Assembly: GCA_903903705.1 (NCBI GenBank)
Contig: CAIUZU010000171.1
Span: 1 to 8,213 of the forward strand
Reading direction: 5' to 3'
DNA: 8,213 nt
Source: an uncultured Helicobacteraceae bacterium
Lineage (GTDB): Bacteria > Campylobacterota > Campylobacteria > Campylobacterales > Sulfurimonadaceae
The notes under the pieces: generated by a model
What the model saw: only the letters and a program-made list of their open reading frames with translations
Told to the model about the DNA's origin: nothing
Database searches by the model: none
Shown: positions 1 to 7,023 of the stretch, piece by piece
How positions within the stretch are numbered: position 1 is the first letter of the stretch
Layout: the number at the start of each line of letters is the position of its first letter
Translations under genes and position numbers: made by a program

Positions 1-853
1 TCTCAATATCAGTATGTTTAAGAAGCATAGTAAAGACCCCATTTCCATAATGGGCAACAGTATCACTTCTTCTTGACGTTTTAAGCAAAAGCCGTGCTAT
101 TGTTTTTGTCATCAACATAATGGCTTTTTCATTGTTGACACTTGTTCTAAGTTCGCGTGAGAGCTCAATCATGATAAGTGAACTTTTATGTTTAAACTTT
201 CTTATAAGCTCTATTTCTTGTTCGATTTTACCCATTAAGTAACGTTTATTGTAGACACCGTACTGATTATCAAATATAGTTTCGTTTTCAACATTTTTTA
301 TAATCCTTGCAGTATCGTCATACATCTCTTTCATGCTACCGCTCTGCTTTTTAAGAATAACATTAAGTTTTGAGATATCTGACTCTAAAGATGCAGCTAC
401 ATTTCTTGTCTCTTGAGTATCTGAACTTACCTCAAGTTCTTGCTTCCTCTTATCCAATATTTTTGTCATAAGAGCCATATTTTTGTATAAATTCGCAGTG
501 ACACCGAGAATATTTTTTATTGATGAAAAGCCTTGCTTGAGGCTCTGTTCAAGCATTATGCTATTTTCATCTTCATTACTCTCTTCAAGTTCGAGAATAG
601 AGACTATATGATTGCGGGTATTTTGGCTTTTATCTTCTAGAAGTCTATCAAAGTAAAGAGAGAAATTATTTGGGGTTGGAGGCAAACCATCCTTCATTAA
701 TGCACTTAATACTTCTTTTGAATAAGCTTCTAATTCACCCTCCGGCTCAGCTTCTACTACTTTATCGGTTACTATTACTTTATCGGTTACTATACGTGTG
801 GATCCCGCATCTGTTGTACTACGGTGTGTTCTACTTCTTAAAGCCCCCGACAT
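1..853 (-). CDS. GGDEF-domain protein, catalytically degenerate, partial (C-terminus beyond left edge)
   Basis: The frame opens with ATG at 853-851 and stays open to the window edge, giving 284 residues. AAGGAG at 864-859, five bases upstream, decides the start. Residues 43-95 contain an LPPTPNNFSLYF stretch (57-68) like the N-terminal region of many diguanylate cyclases. Residues 100-190 are polar, helical and probably coiled coil. From about 190 the sequence follows the GGDEF fold: DNQYGVYNKRYL (195-206) matches the usual D-LTG-YN-R start and SSLIMIEL (224-231) the metal-binding strand. The signature GG(D/E)EF is replaced by GNGVF at 270-274, and the metal-site Asp appears as Glu230, so cyclase activity is unlikely. 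An RxxD motif (R261, D264) lies exactly five residues before the signature, the spacing of the c-di-GMP inhibitory site. No signal peptide or membrane segment is visible in this part. It follows clpP by 18 bases. A further domain beyond the edge, such as EAL, cannot be excluded. Confidence 0.8.
   Translation of the reverse strand, partial: MSGALRSRTHRSTTDAGSTRIVTDKVIVTDKVVEAEPEGELEAYSKEVLSALMKDGLPPTPNNFSLYFDRLLEDKSQNTRNHIVSILELEESNEDENSIMLEQSLKQGFSSIKNILGVTANLYKNMALMTKILDKRKQELEVSSDTQETRNVAASLESDISKLNVILKKQSGSMKEMYDDTARIIKNVENETIFDNQYGVYNKRYLMGKIEQEIELIRKFKHKSSLIMIELSRELRTSVNNEKAIMLMTKTIARLLLKTSRRSDTVAHYGNGVFTMLLKHTDIE
758..793. repeat. Perfect 18-bp tandem duplication within the GGDEF-protein gene
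   Basis: Bases 758-775 and 776-793 are identical 18-mers in direct tandem. They encode two copies of the hexapeptide IVTDKV (residues 21-26 and 27-32) in the variable N-terminal tail of the GGDEF protein. The repeat unit is a multiple of three, so the reading frame is kept. It looks like a recent slippage duplication in a poorly constrained linker. Confidence 0.9.
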
Positions 854-871
854 ATCAACTCCTTATACTAC

Positions 872-1462
872 CTATTCTTTACTTTTTTTCATTAATACTT
901 CGTCAATCATACCATAATCTTTACACTCTTGTGCACTCATAAAATTGTCTCTATCAGTGTCTTTTTCTATTTTTTTTACATTTTGACCGGTATTTTTTGC
1001 CAAAATATGGTTGAGTTCCTCTTTCATACGGAGAATCTCTTTAGCTTGAATAGCTATATCTGTCGCTTGACCTCTTGCACCGCCTAAAGGCTGATGAATC
1101 ATGATTCTTGCATGAGGAAGTGCATATCTCTTCCCTTTTGTTCCGCTTGAGAGTAAAAATGCTCCCATAGATGCAGCTTGTCCGATACATATAGTAGCTA
1201 CATCCGGACGGATATAGTTCATAGTGTCAAATATTGCCATTCCCGCAGTAACTACACCGCCCGGAGAATTTATGTAAAAGTAGATATCCTTTTCCGGATC
1301 TTCTGCTTCTAGAAAAAGCATCTGTGCCACTATGGAAGAAGCAACTGAATCGTTAACCTCTCCGCTTAGCATAATGATTCTATCTTTTAAAAGACGAGAA
1401 TAGATATCGTAAGAACGCTCACCGCGTGCAGTTTTTTCAACTACATAAGGAACATAACTCAT
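872..1462 (-). CDS. clpP: ATP-dependent Clp protease proteolytic subunit ClpP
   Basis: This is the serine peptidase subunit that forms a double-heptamer barrel and degrades proteins fed to it by Clp ATPases such as ClpX or ClpA in the cytoplasm. The 196-residue length is typical. The catalytic triad is visible at the expected places: Ser98 in QAASMGAF, His123 in MIHQPLGG and Asp172 in DTDRDNFMS. The INSPGG strand (residues 64-69) and the short N-terminal segment before [11 protein letters not shown] are also normal. The gene starts three bases after the tig stop codon, so the start lies against the sequence TAGTAGATG. Only a weak purine-rich GAAAGAAG inside the end of tig could serve as Shine-Dalgarno, which suggests translational coupling to tig. 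It ends in TAG, 18 bases before the GGDEF gene. Tig-ClpP adjacency is common in bacteria. Confidence 0.98.
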   Translation of the reverse strand: MSYVPYVVEKTARGERSYDIYSRLLKDRIIMLSGEVNDSVASSIVAQMLFLEAEDPEKDIYFYINSPGGVVTAGMAIFDTMNYIRPDVATICIGQAASMGAFLLSSGTKGKRYALPHARIMIHQPLGGARGQATDIAIQAKEILRMKEELNHILAKNTGQNVKKIEKDTDRDNFMSAQECKDYGMIDEVLMKKSKE

Positions 1463-1465
1463 CTA

Positions 1466-2767
1466 CTATGCTTCTTTCATCTTTGAGTTAAGAATTTGCG
1501 TAAGCACTCTATCCTCAATCATCGACATTTGAATAGCTGGTAAATAGCCCGAATTTTTATATTTATCATAAACCAATCTAGGATCTTGTCCCATCTGCAT
1601 TGCTTCATAATATATAGTTTGCATAACCTCATTTTCATCAACTTTAATGTTTTCTGCTGTTGCTAGTGCATCTATGATAAAAGTTGCTTTTACGCTTCTT
1701 GTTGCATCTTCACGGAATGTCTCACGAAGTGCTTTTAATTTATCTGCATCTTCTCTAAGCTCTTTTATCTCATCTTCACTCATTGTACTAGCTTTTTTAT
1801 TTAGTGAAACATCGATCTCTTGATCTACTACAAACTCCGGTAAATCAAAATTCATCTTAGCAACAAAAGTCTCTAAAAGTGCAGGCTTTAGCTCATCATT
1901 ATAAAGTTTTGAAAGGATCTCATACTCTAGTTGAGATTTTACTTGAGATTTTAGATTTACCAAACTTTTATCATCTTGTCCTGCAAGTAATTTTTCTGCA
2001 AGCGCATCATTAACTTCAGCTTTGATTTTTTCTTGAATATTGTGAAGTGTTACTTTAAACTCAGCATCTTTACCTGCTAATTTGTCTGAGCCGTAACTCT
2101 CAGGAAATTTCACTTTTATAACTTTCTCATCACCGATATTCATACCAACCACTTGATCTTCAAAGCCGGGGATAAATTGACCTGAGCCTAAAACAAGCGC
2201 GAACTCTTTAGCTGCTCCGCCTTCAAAAAGTACTCCCTCAACAGAACCTTCAAAGTCGATAATTGTGCTATCGCCATTTTTTGCAGCTCTTTTTTCTTTA
2301 AGGTCAACAAATTTTCCTTGAGAATCAGCTATTTTTTCCAATCTTGCATCTACATCTTCATCACTTACAAGAGGTTTATCAAAAGTGTCAACCATATCTT
2401 TATAGTTGTCAAGATTTATTTCCGGTCTCATGGCAATCTTAACAGTTACGTCAATGCTGTCTGCATTTTTAACAAAATTAGAGATATTTGGCTCACCAAT
2501 CAATGAATTCATTGCAACTTTTAACTCATCAAGCCCTTTATTTAAAACCTCACGAAGTGCTTCTGCTTCTGCATCTTGAACTAAACGATCGCCATACTGT
2601 TTTTTAACTACGGCTACCGGTACTTTACCTTTACGAAAACCTTGAATAGAAGCTGTTTTAGTCAACTTTTTAGCTAGTTTTTCTATGTTCGCTTCCACTA
2701 CTTCTTTTGGGATTTTAGCTTCTATCTCAGCATTTGCACTATTAATCTTGTTTGTTTTGATTTTCAT
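1466..2767 (-). CDS. tig: Trigger factor, ribosome-associated chaperone and peptidyl-prolyl isomerase
   Basis: Trigger factor docks near the ribosomal exit tunnel and shields nascent chains; its FKBP-type domain isomerises prolyl bonds. The protein has 433 residues, the normal size. Residues 1 to about 110 form the ribosome-binding domain, with the signature GFRKGKVP at 43-50. Residues about 160-246 are the FKBP-like domain, including FEGSVEGVLFEGG and IPGFEDQVVGM. Residues 247-433 form the helical SurA-like arms. I chose ATG at 2767-2765 over the in-frame TTG at 2770, because the Shine-Dalgarno AAGGAAG at 2778-2772 is four to five bases from the ATG but only one to two from the TTG. The gene ends with two consecutive in-frame TAG codons immediately before clpP. 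The leader holds hairpins that could govern access to the ribosome binding site. Confidence 0.97.
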   Translation of the reverse strand: MKIKTNKINSANAEIEAKIPKEVVEANIEKLAKKLTKTASIQGFRKGKVPVAVVKKQYGDRLVQDAEAEALREVLNKGLDELKVAMNSLIGEPNISNFVKNADSIDVTVKIAMRPEINLDNYKDMVDTFDKPLVSDEDVDARLEKIADSQGKFVDLKEKRAAKNGDSTIIDFEGSVEGVLFEGGAAKEFALVLGSGQFIPGFEDQVVGMNIGDEKVIKVKFPESYGSDKLAGKDAEFKVTLHNIQEKIKAEVNDALAEKLLAGQDDKSLVNLKSQVKSQLEYEILSKLYNDELKPALLETFVAKMNFDLPEFVVDQEIDVSLNKKASTMSEDEIKELREDADKLKALRETFREDATRSVKATFIIDALATAENIKVDENEVMQTIYYEAMQMGQDPRLVYDKYKNSGYLPAIQMSMIEDRVLTQILNSKMKEA

Positions 2768-2770
2768 CAA

Positions 2771-2819
2771 ACTTCCTTTTTATTTAATTTAAAACGCCAA
2801 AGGAAGTAATTCCTTCGGC
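2771..2819 (-). promoter_or_regulatory. Candidate RNA switch in the tig leader (SD / anti-SD / anti-anti-SD pairings)
   Basis: In the minus-strand transcript, bases 2819-2810 pair with 2805-2796 to form a 10-bp hairpin with a UUAC loop. The stem contains one G-U wobble, which would be an A-C mismatch in plus-strand RNA, so the structure belongs to the minus strand. Its 3' arm (2807-2799, ACUUCCUUU) is also a perfect 9-base complement of the tig Shine-Dalgarno region (2779-2771, AAAGGAAGU), with a 19-base loop. The two pairings share bases and exclude each other, the classic layout of a translational switch. No ligand class is recognised. It could instead be a chance result of repeated AAGGAA strings. 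Confidence 0.4.
2791..2819 (-). terminator. Possible intrinsic terminator after lspA (alternative reading of the tig leader hairpin)
   Basis: The 10-bp stem at 2796-2819 is followed in the minus strand by G and then UUUU (2794-2791). This resembles a weak Rho-independent terminator for the glmM-lspA transcript. It lies only about 17 bases before the tig Shine-Dalgarno sequence. A tig promoter upstream of it would therefore have to read through the hairpin, making it an attenuator or simply a leader structure. Confidence 0.35.
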
Positions 2820-2845
2820 TACGCTAACCGCTATGGCACTAAAGC

Positions 2846-2864
2846 TTGATACTTTATGTATCAA
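2846..2864 (-). other. Second hairpin in the lspA-tig intergenic region
   Basis: TTGATAC and GTATCAA form a perfect 7-bp inverted repeat around a 5-base loop. No U-tract follows on the minus strand, so it does not look like a terminator by itself. It may be part of the tig 5' leader or an operator-like palindrome. I cannot assign a binding protein. Confidence 0.35.
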
Positions 2865-2879
2865 AATCTAATTTTAATT

Positions 2880-2887
2880 ATTTTACA
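2880..2887 (-). promoter_or_regulatory. Weak candidate -10 element for the tig-clpP operon
   Basis: TGTAAAAT reads on the minus strand at 2887-2880, with the hexamer TAAAAT at 2885-2880 in an AT-rich context. It would place the transcript start near 2872 and give a leader of about 105 bases containing both hairpins. The spacing after TG is one base short of the extended -10 form, and other AT-rich hexamers nearby (for example TAATAT at 2902-2897) are nearly as good. Confidence 0.25.
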
Positions 2888-2932
2888 TTTTTGGAAATAT
2901 TACCTTAAATCTGCTTTTATCTATCTTTAGAG

Positions 2933-3388
2933 TTAATTTTTGCAAAGTTTTGGCTTAAAATGTAGCACTAAAATCCAAACAACGGCAACATCTATCATCA
3001 CATCTGCAAAATTAAATATCGCGAAATCAAACCCGCAATGCCAGTAGACCATATCTACTACGCCGCCATGAACAAATCTGTCATATATATTTGAAAAAGC
3101 CCCGCCTAGCATCAAACCAGAAGGAAAAGCATAACAAACCTCTCTCAGATAAATGATGTAGAGTAAAATACCGAAAATTAGTACCAGCTGAATATATTTT
3201 AACGATTCATCCAAAAAAGCAAACATCGAAAATGCCACACCCTTGTTATAGACTAAAATCAGATCAATACAATCAGTATAATATCTCCATCCATCCACAA
3301 AAAGCGATTTTATATTTTGATCTATTATAAAGATAATCACTATGGTAAAAAAAAGTATTGCTACAATACGAAGAATCTTATTATGCAT
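2933..3388 (-). CDS. lspA: Lipoprotein signal peptidase (signal peptidase II)
   Basis: LspA is an inner-membrane aspartyl protease that removes signal peptides from prolipoproteins after Lgt has lipidated the lipobox cysteine. At 151 residues it is slightly short for the family but complete. Four hydrophobic segments are visible, at about 6-22, 61-80, 86-98 and 128-145. The conserved D23 and K27 occur in DQNIK, the YNKGVAFS motif at 47-54, and the two catalytic aspartates are D103 in SNIYDR and D129 in FNFADV. The ATG at 3388-3386 lies inside the last codons of glmM, giving an 8-base overlap. No Shine-Dalgarno sequence precedes it, so translation is probably coupled to glmM. H. pylori has the same glmM-lspA neighbourhood. 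Confidence 0.96.
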   Translation of the reverse strand: MHNKILRIVAILFFTIVIIFIIDQNIKSLFVDGWRYYTDCIDLILVYNKGVAFSMFAFLDESLKYIQLVLIFGILLYIIYLREVCYAFPSGLMLGGAFSNIYDRFVHGGVVDMVYWHCGFDFAIFNFADVMIDVAVVWILVLHFKPKLCKN

Positions 3389-4721
3389 TTAAAGCTTTTT
3401 GAAAAAATTCTACCATATTATCCATCTCACTATTCATTTTTTTAGCATCTTTGCACTCTAGCAAAATTCTAAGTTTATTTTCTGTTCCGGAATAGCGGAT
3501 AAGATGACGGATATTTTTTTTATCCAACTCTTTTAACTTCACATCAAGCCCCGCTATCGAATCAAGAGCTTTTTTTACTTTTACATTTATATTTACAAGT
3601 TTTTGCGGGTAGAGGGCAAAAGGACGAAGAGCCTTTGAAGCTTTTTGATTTGTTCTAATCAAAAGTGCCAATATCTGAAGTGCACAAACAAGCCCGTCTC
3701 CGGTTTTTGCATAGTCGCTTACGATTACATGTCCGCTCTGCTCTCCTCCAAAATTTATACCCTCTTGTTTCATTATCTCTAAAACATTTTTATCACCCAC
3801 ATCAGAGCGAAAAAGTTTTAATCCTTGAAGCTTCATAAACTCGTCTAAACCTTGATTGCTCATCACTGTTGAGACGATACCTTTTCCTTTTAAAACTCCG
3901 CTCTCATGCATGTATGCGCCCAGAGCACCTAAAAGTTGATCTCCATCAACTACTGCTCCGTTTTCATCCACTACAACTACTCTATCTGCATCGCCGTCAA
4001 GAGCAATACCCAGATCTGCTCTGTATTTAACAACATTCTCACATAAATCTCTCACATGTAACGCACCGCAATGATCATTGATATTGAAACCGTCCGGCTT
4101 ATTATGTAGAACTACAACCTCTGCGCCAAGCTCTTCTAAAACTGTCGGACCGACTATATAGCCCGCTCCGTTTGCCGTATCAAGAACAATCCTCATATTT
4201 TTGAGTGTAAGGTCTCGCGGAAACGAATTTTTAAGTTGTACTATATAGCGACCGATTACATCGTCGATTCTTTTTGCTTTTCCGATATCTTTCCCCTGAG
4301 TTTGAGCCTCTTGTATCATCTCTTCGTTAAAATATATCTTCTCAATCTCCTCTTCGACGCTTTGAGGAAGTTTATCCCCGTAGCTGTCAAAAAATTTGAT
4401 ACCGTTATCTTCGTAAGAGTTATGTGAAGCACTAATCATAATTCCGGCGTCACATCGCATATTTTCAGTTATGTATGCAATTGCAGGTGTTGGCATCGGA
4501 CCTATTTGGATAACGTCATAGCCGATAGCGGTAAGTCCGCTGACTATTGCGTTTTCTATCATGTAGCCGCTTCTGCGAGTATCTTTACCGACTAAGATTT
4601 TATTTGTCTTAGAATGCGCTTTAAAATAGATTCCAGCTGCCATCGCTATCTTCATAGCAAGCTGTGCAGTTAAAAAAGTACCCGCCTCGCCTCTTACACC
4701 GTCTGTTCCAAATAGTTTCAT
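3381..4721 (-). CDS. glmM: Phosphoglucosamine mutase
   Basis: GlmM converts glucosamine-6-phosphate to glucosamine-1-phosphate, feeding UDP-GlcNAc synthesis for peptidoglycan and lipopolysaccharide. The protein has 446 residues, the usual size. It opens with the family hallmark [14 protein letters not shown]. The phosphoserine site is S99 in MISASHN (residues 95-101), the magnesium loop DGDADR is at 242-247, the sugar-binding GGEQSG at 325-330 and the phosphate-binding RYSGTEN at 409-415. The residue after SASHN is Ser102 where Pro is the common choice in the family. I chose ATG at 4721-4719. An in-frame TTG 16 codons upstream (4769) would add residues the family lacks and lies across the candidate promoter. 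A weak GGA lies eight bases before the chosen ATG. The 3' end overlaps lspA by 8 bases. Confidence 0.97.
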   Translation of the reverse strand: MKLFGTDGVRGEAGTFLTAQLAMKIAMAAGIYFKAHSKTNKILVGKDTRRSGYMIENAIVSGLTAIGYDVIQIGPMPTPAIAYITENMRCDAGIMISASHNSYEDNGIKFFDSYGDKLPQSVEEEIEKIYFNEEMIQEAQTQGKDIGKAKRIDDVIGRYIVQLKNSFPRDLTLKNMRIVLDTANGAGYIVGPTVLEELGAEVVVLHNKPDGFNINDHCGALHVRDLCENVVKYRADLGIALDGDADRVVVVDENGAVVDGDQLLGALGAYMHESGVLKGKGIVSTVMSNQGLDEFMKLQGLKLFRSDVGDKNVLEIMKQEGINFGGEQSGHVIVSDYAKTGDGLVCALQILALLIRTNQKASKALRPFALYPQKLVNINVKVKKALDSIAGLDVKLKELDKKNIRHLIRYSGTENKLRILLECKDAKKMNSEMDNMVEFFQKALNA

Positions 4722-4749
4722 GCAATTTTTCCAAAATTTAATATGCTGT

Positions 4750-4758
4750 ATTTTAACA
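4750..4758 (-). promoter_or_regulatory. Candidate extended -10 promoter for glmM-lspA
   Basis: TGTTAAAAT reads at 4758-4750 on the minus strand: TG, one base, then TAAAAT, the extended -10 form. The flanking TATG before it matches the candidate promoter at the right edge of the window. The predicted start near 4743 gives a leader of about 20 bases. A TATAAT at 4788-4783 on the same strand is an alternative or second promoter. Confidence 0.5.
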
Positions 4759-4828
4759 TATTTAGTCAATATTGTTGAAATTATTATAGCTCACCTTGTC
4801 TTTAACTTAATTTTAATTATTTTTAAGC

Positions 4829-4834
4829 TAGAAT
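4829..4834 (+). promoter_or_regulatory. Candidate -10 element of the rpsT-prfA promoter
   Basis: TAGAAT at 4829-4834 follows a T-rich run ending in TTTTTAAGC. This is the arrangement reported for housekeeping promoters of Campylobacter and Helicobacter, which lack a conserved -35. The predicted start near 4841 gives a leader of about 25 bases containing the rpsT Shine-Dalgarno AAGGA (4856-4860). It is divergent to the glmM promoter, with about 70-80 bases between the elements. Confidence 0.5.
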
Positions 4835-4865
4835 TCCACACTAAATTTTTATGAGAAGGACTCAT

Positions 4866-5126
4866 ATGGCAAATCACAAGTCATCGGTTAAGAGAATTCG
4901 CCAAACTATCGTTCGTGCTGAACGTAATCGTTTTTACAGAACTCGTCTTAAAAACATTGTAAAAGATGTTCGTTCTGCAGTAGATGCAGGGAATAAAGAA
5001 GAAGCTACTACTGCAATGGGCGTAGCAAACAAACAAATTCAAAAATTTGTAAGCAAAGGTGTCTTGAAGAAAGAGACTGCTGCAAGAAAAATCAGTCGTC
5101 TTCACAGAGCTGTAAACGCACTTTAA
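4866..5126 (+). CDS. rpsT: Small ribosomal subunit protein bS20
   Basis: bS20 binds 16S rRNA near the base of the body of the 30S subunit and helps its assembly. The 86-residue protein is the usual size, strongly basic and almost entirely helical. It starts MANHKSSVKRIRQ, the typical S20 N-terminus, and ends with the ISRLHRAVNAL segment. An in-frame ATG at 4851 would add five residues (MRRTH), but it runs through the Shine-Dalgarno AAGGA at 4856-4860. That element is five bases before the ATG at 4866, so I chose the shorter start. prfA follows after 12 bases, the same rpsT-prfA pair as in H. pylori, so both are probably cotranscribed. Confidence 0.97.
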   Translation: MANHKSSVKRIRQTIVRAERNRFYRTRLKNIVKDVRSAVDAGNKEEATTAMGVANKQIQKFVSKGVLKKETAARKISRLHRAVNAL

Positions 5127-5138
5127 GGTTAACTATTT

Positions 5139-6206
5139 ATGTTAGCCGATAAACTTACCCCGTTTATCAACCGTTATAATGAACTTAGCAGATTGCTAAG
5201 TTCTCCTGACATAACTTCCGACATCAAAAGAATGACGGATCTCTCAAAAGAACAATCTTCTCTCGAAAAAATTGTAGAAAAAGCACATGAGTATAAATCT
5301 GTTATTTCTCAAATTATCGATACAAAAGAGATGCTTTATGATTCTGAAATGGCTGAAATGGCGAAAGAAGAGCTCAAAGAGTTAGAGCTAAGAATTCCGC
5401 TTCTTGAAGATGATATAAAACTTCTTCTTCTGCCAAAAGATCCTAATGATGATAGAAATATTATCGTAGAGCTTCGTGCCGGAGCCGGTGGAGATGAAGC
5501 AGCGATTTTTGTCGGAAATCTTTTTGAGGCATACACTCGTTATGCAGATCTCAAAGGGTGGAAAATTGAAATCATGAGTACGTCTCCATCAGATGCAGGC
5601 GGATTCAAAGAAGTTATTGCACTTATTAGAGGTGATCAGGTTTATAGTAGGTTGAAGTATGAAGGCGGAACACACCGTGTTCAGCGTGTTCCTGCAACAG
5701 AGTCACAAGGTCGTGTACATACTTCGGCGATAACCGTCGCAGTTATGGCCGAAGTTGACGATGTTGAGATACAAATTAGCGAGAGTGATCTTAAGATTGA
5801 CGTTATGCGTTCAAGCGGCTGTGGCGGGCAGAGTGTAAATACTACGGATTCTGCCGTTAGAATTACGCACTTGCCGACAGGACTTGTCGTAACAAATCAA
5901 GATCAAAAATCTCAACATAAAAATAAAGAGAAGGCGATGAAAGTTCTCAAAGCCAGACTTTATGACTTAGAGATGCAAGAAGCACTTGCAAAAGATAGTG
6001 CAAACCGTTCTGCTCAGGTCGGAACGGGAGATAGAAGTGGGCGAATTAGAACATATAACTATCCGCAAAACCGTATCTCCGACCATAGAATCGGATTAAC
6101 ACTCTATAGATTGGCTGAGATTATGCAAGGCGGTCTTATGGATGAGATTGTAGAGCCGCTTATAGCAGATCATCAAGCTAAAATAGTTGAAGCCGCAGGT
6201 CTTTAA
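5139..6206 (+). CDS. prfA: Peptide chain release factor 1
   Basis: RF1 recognises UAA and UAG in the ribosomal A site and triggers hydrolysis of peptidyl-tRNA. The protein is 355 residues, as expected. The stop-codon recognition tripeptide PAT at 185-187 identifies RF1 rather than RF2, which has SPF. The catalytic GGQ loop, [10 protein letters not shown], has GGQ at 229-231, and its Gln is the residue methylated by PrmC in other bacteria. The N-terminal helices (1-100) and the RAGAGGDEA motif (113-121) are normal. A weak AAGG formed by the end of rpsT lies ten bases before the ATG, so coupling to rpsT is likely. The gene ends in TAA and converges on dapF with a hairpin between them. No frameshift signal is seen, as expected for RF1. 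Confidence 0.98.
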   Translation: MLADKLTPFINRYNELSRLLSSPDITSDIKRMTDLSKEQSSLEKIVEKAHEYKSVISQIIDTKEMLYDSEMAEMAKEELKELELRIPLLEDDIKLLLLPKDPNDDRNIIVELRAGAGGDEAAIFVGNLFEAYTRYADLKGWKIEIMSTSPSDAGGFKEVIALIRGDQVYSRLKYEGGTHRVQRVPATESQGRVHTSAITVAVMAEVDDVEIQISESDLKIDVMRSSGCGGQSVNTTDSAVRITHLPTGLVVTNQDQKSQHKNKEKAMKVLKARLYDLEMQEALAKDSANRSAQVGTGDRSGRIRTYNYPQNRISDHRIGLTLYRLAEIMQGGLMDEIVEPLIADHQAKIVEAAGL

Positions 6207-6219
6207 CTTTTGCTCTATC

Positions 6220-6244
6220 AAATTCTGGGATTAACCCAGAATTT
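6220..6244. terminator. Bidirectional intrinsic terminator between prfA and dapF
   Basis: AAATTCTGGG (6220-6229) and CCCAGAATTT (6235-6244) form a perfect 10-bp inverted repeat around a 5-base loop, placed between two convergent stop codons. The outer AT pairs supply a short U-run at the 3' side in either direction. The sequence is symmetric, so it can act on both transcripts. The U-tract is short, so efficiency is uncertain. Confidence 0.65.
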
Positions 6245-6249
6245 AAAAA

Positions 6250-7023
6250 CTAGTTGCCAACCTCAGTTACAAAAACTTTTTTAACCTCACCCCTAAAAGT
6301 AATAGTTTTATCATTTACTCCAAGATATAAGATCTCACCGCTTGTCGGATAAACCTCTATATTATTTTTAACCAATCCCTCTTGATATGCTCTGTAAAAA
6401 CATGCTGCCATTCCTGTTCCGCATGCCAAAGTTTCGTTCTCTACTCCACGCTCGTAAGTTCTTACACGCAAATTTCCATCAGCCAAGACGCTTACTATAT
6501 TTACATTTGCATTATATTTGTGTCGCAGTTCTCTTGCCTCGCTAAGGTCAAACTCTTCTATATTATCCGTAATTTGCACAAGATGAGGCACACCGGTATC
6601 TATTTTCCACCACAATTTGCCGTTTTCCATAATCTCTTTATCCAAAATCTTCGGAGGAGTAAGTTCGCTTAGCACCATATTTTCTTCAACATTCGCTCCG
6701 ATAACACCTGCACCCGTTAAAAATTTCATAGATTTTGGAGCAAGTCCATTTATAAACGCGTAGTGTGCGCATGCTCTTGAACCGTTGCCGCACATGTTAG
6801 CTTCACTGCCATCAGAGTTGTAAAACTGCCACTCAAAATCAATCAAAGATTGATTTCCTTGAAAATCAACTTTGTCGTGAGGAAGAAGAACAATAAGCCC
6901 ATCCGCCCCGATGCCGTTTTGTCTATGACAAAGCTTTTTTGCCAACTCGCTTCTCTCTTTTTTTATAAATGTGTGAAAAATTACAAAGTCGTTACCGTTT
7001 GCACTATATTTTGATACCGTCAT
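6250..7023 (-). CDS. dapF: Diaminopimelate epimerase
   Basis: DapF interconverts LL- and meso-diaminopimelate without a cofactor, the step supplying meso-DAP for peptidoglycan and lysine. The protein has 257 residues, somewhat shorter than the roughly 274 of E. coli. Both catalytic cysteines are present: C78 in NMCGNGSRACA and C201 in TLACGTGMAA. The N-terminus VSKYSANGNDFVIFH aligns with the family's GNDF motif. The ATG at 7023-7021 overlaps the coaE stop codon in an ATGA arrangement. GGAG at 7032-7029 sits five bases upstream and is the best Shine-Dalgarno in this operon. The gene ends in TAG just before the shared terminator. It is the last gene of the speE-like/coaE/dapF unit. Confidence 0.97.
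   Translation of the reverse strand: MTVSKYSANGNDFVIFHTFIKKERSELAKKLCHRQNGIGADGLIVLLPHDKVDFQGNQSLIDFEWQFYNSDGSEANMCGNGSRACAHYAFINGLAPKSMKFLTGAGVIGANVEENMVLSELTPPKILDKEIMENGKLWWKIDTGVPHLVQITDNIEEFDLSEARELRHKYNANVNIVSVLADGNLRVRTYERGVENETLACGTGMAACFYRAYQEGLVKNNIEVYPTSGEILYLGVNDKTITFRGEVKKVFVTEVGN

Noticed and set aside
758..793. Start of a CRISPR-like or minisatellite array
   Set aside because: There are only two copies with no spacer, inside a coding frame.
1..853. Active diguanylate cyclase
   Set aside because: The signature and metal-site residues needed for catalysis are missing, although the fold is recognisable.
670..942. 90-residue leucine- and tyrosine-rich plus-strand frame
   Set aside because: It is antisense to the GGDEF and clpP genes, has no ribosome binding site, and its composition is that of a reverse-strand shadow.
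2768..2770. TTG start for tig one codon upstream of the ATG
   Set aside because: It would leave only one to two bases after the Shine-Dalgarno AAGGAAG; the ATG at 2767 has normal spacing.
4722..4769. 16-residue N-terminal extension of GlmM from a TTG
   Set aside because: The family begins at [11 protein letters not shown], and the extension covers the candidate promoter.
4764..4769. TTGACT as a -35 box for glmM
   Set aside because: It is only 8 bases from the TAAAAT element and 14 bases downstream of the alternative TATAAT, so it fits neither; this group does not rely on a -35 box.
4851..4865. Upstream ATG adding MRRTH to bS20
   Set aside because: The extension reads through the Shine-Dalgarno AAGGA, and S20 proteins start at MANHKS.
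6382..6672. 96-residue plus-strand frame opposite dapF
   Set aside because: It lies wholly antisense to a well-supported gene, is cysteine- and serine-rich, and has no recognisable domain.
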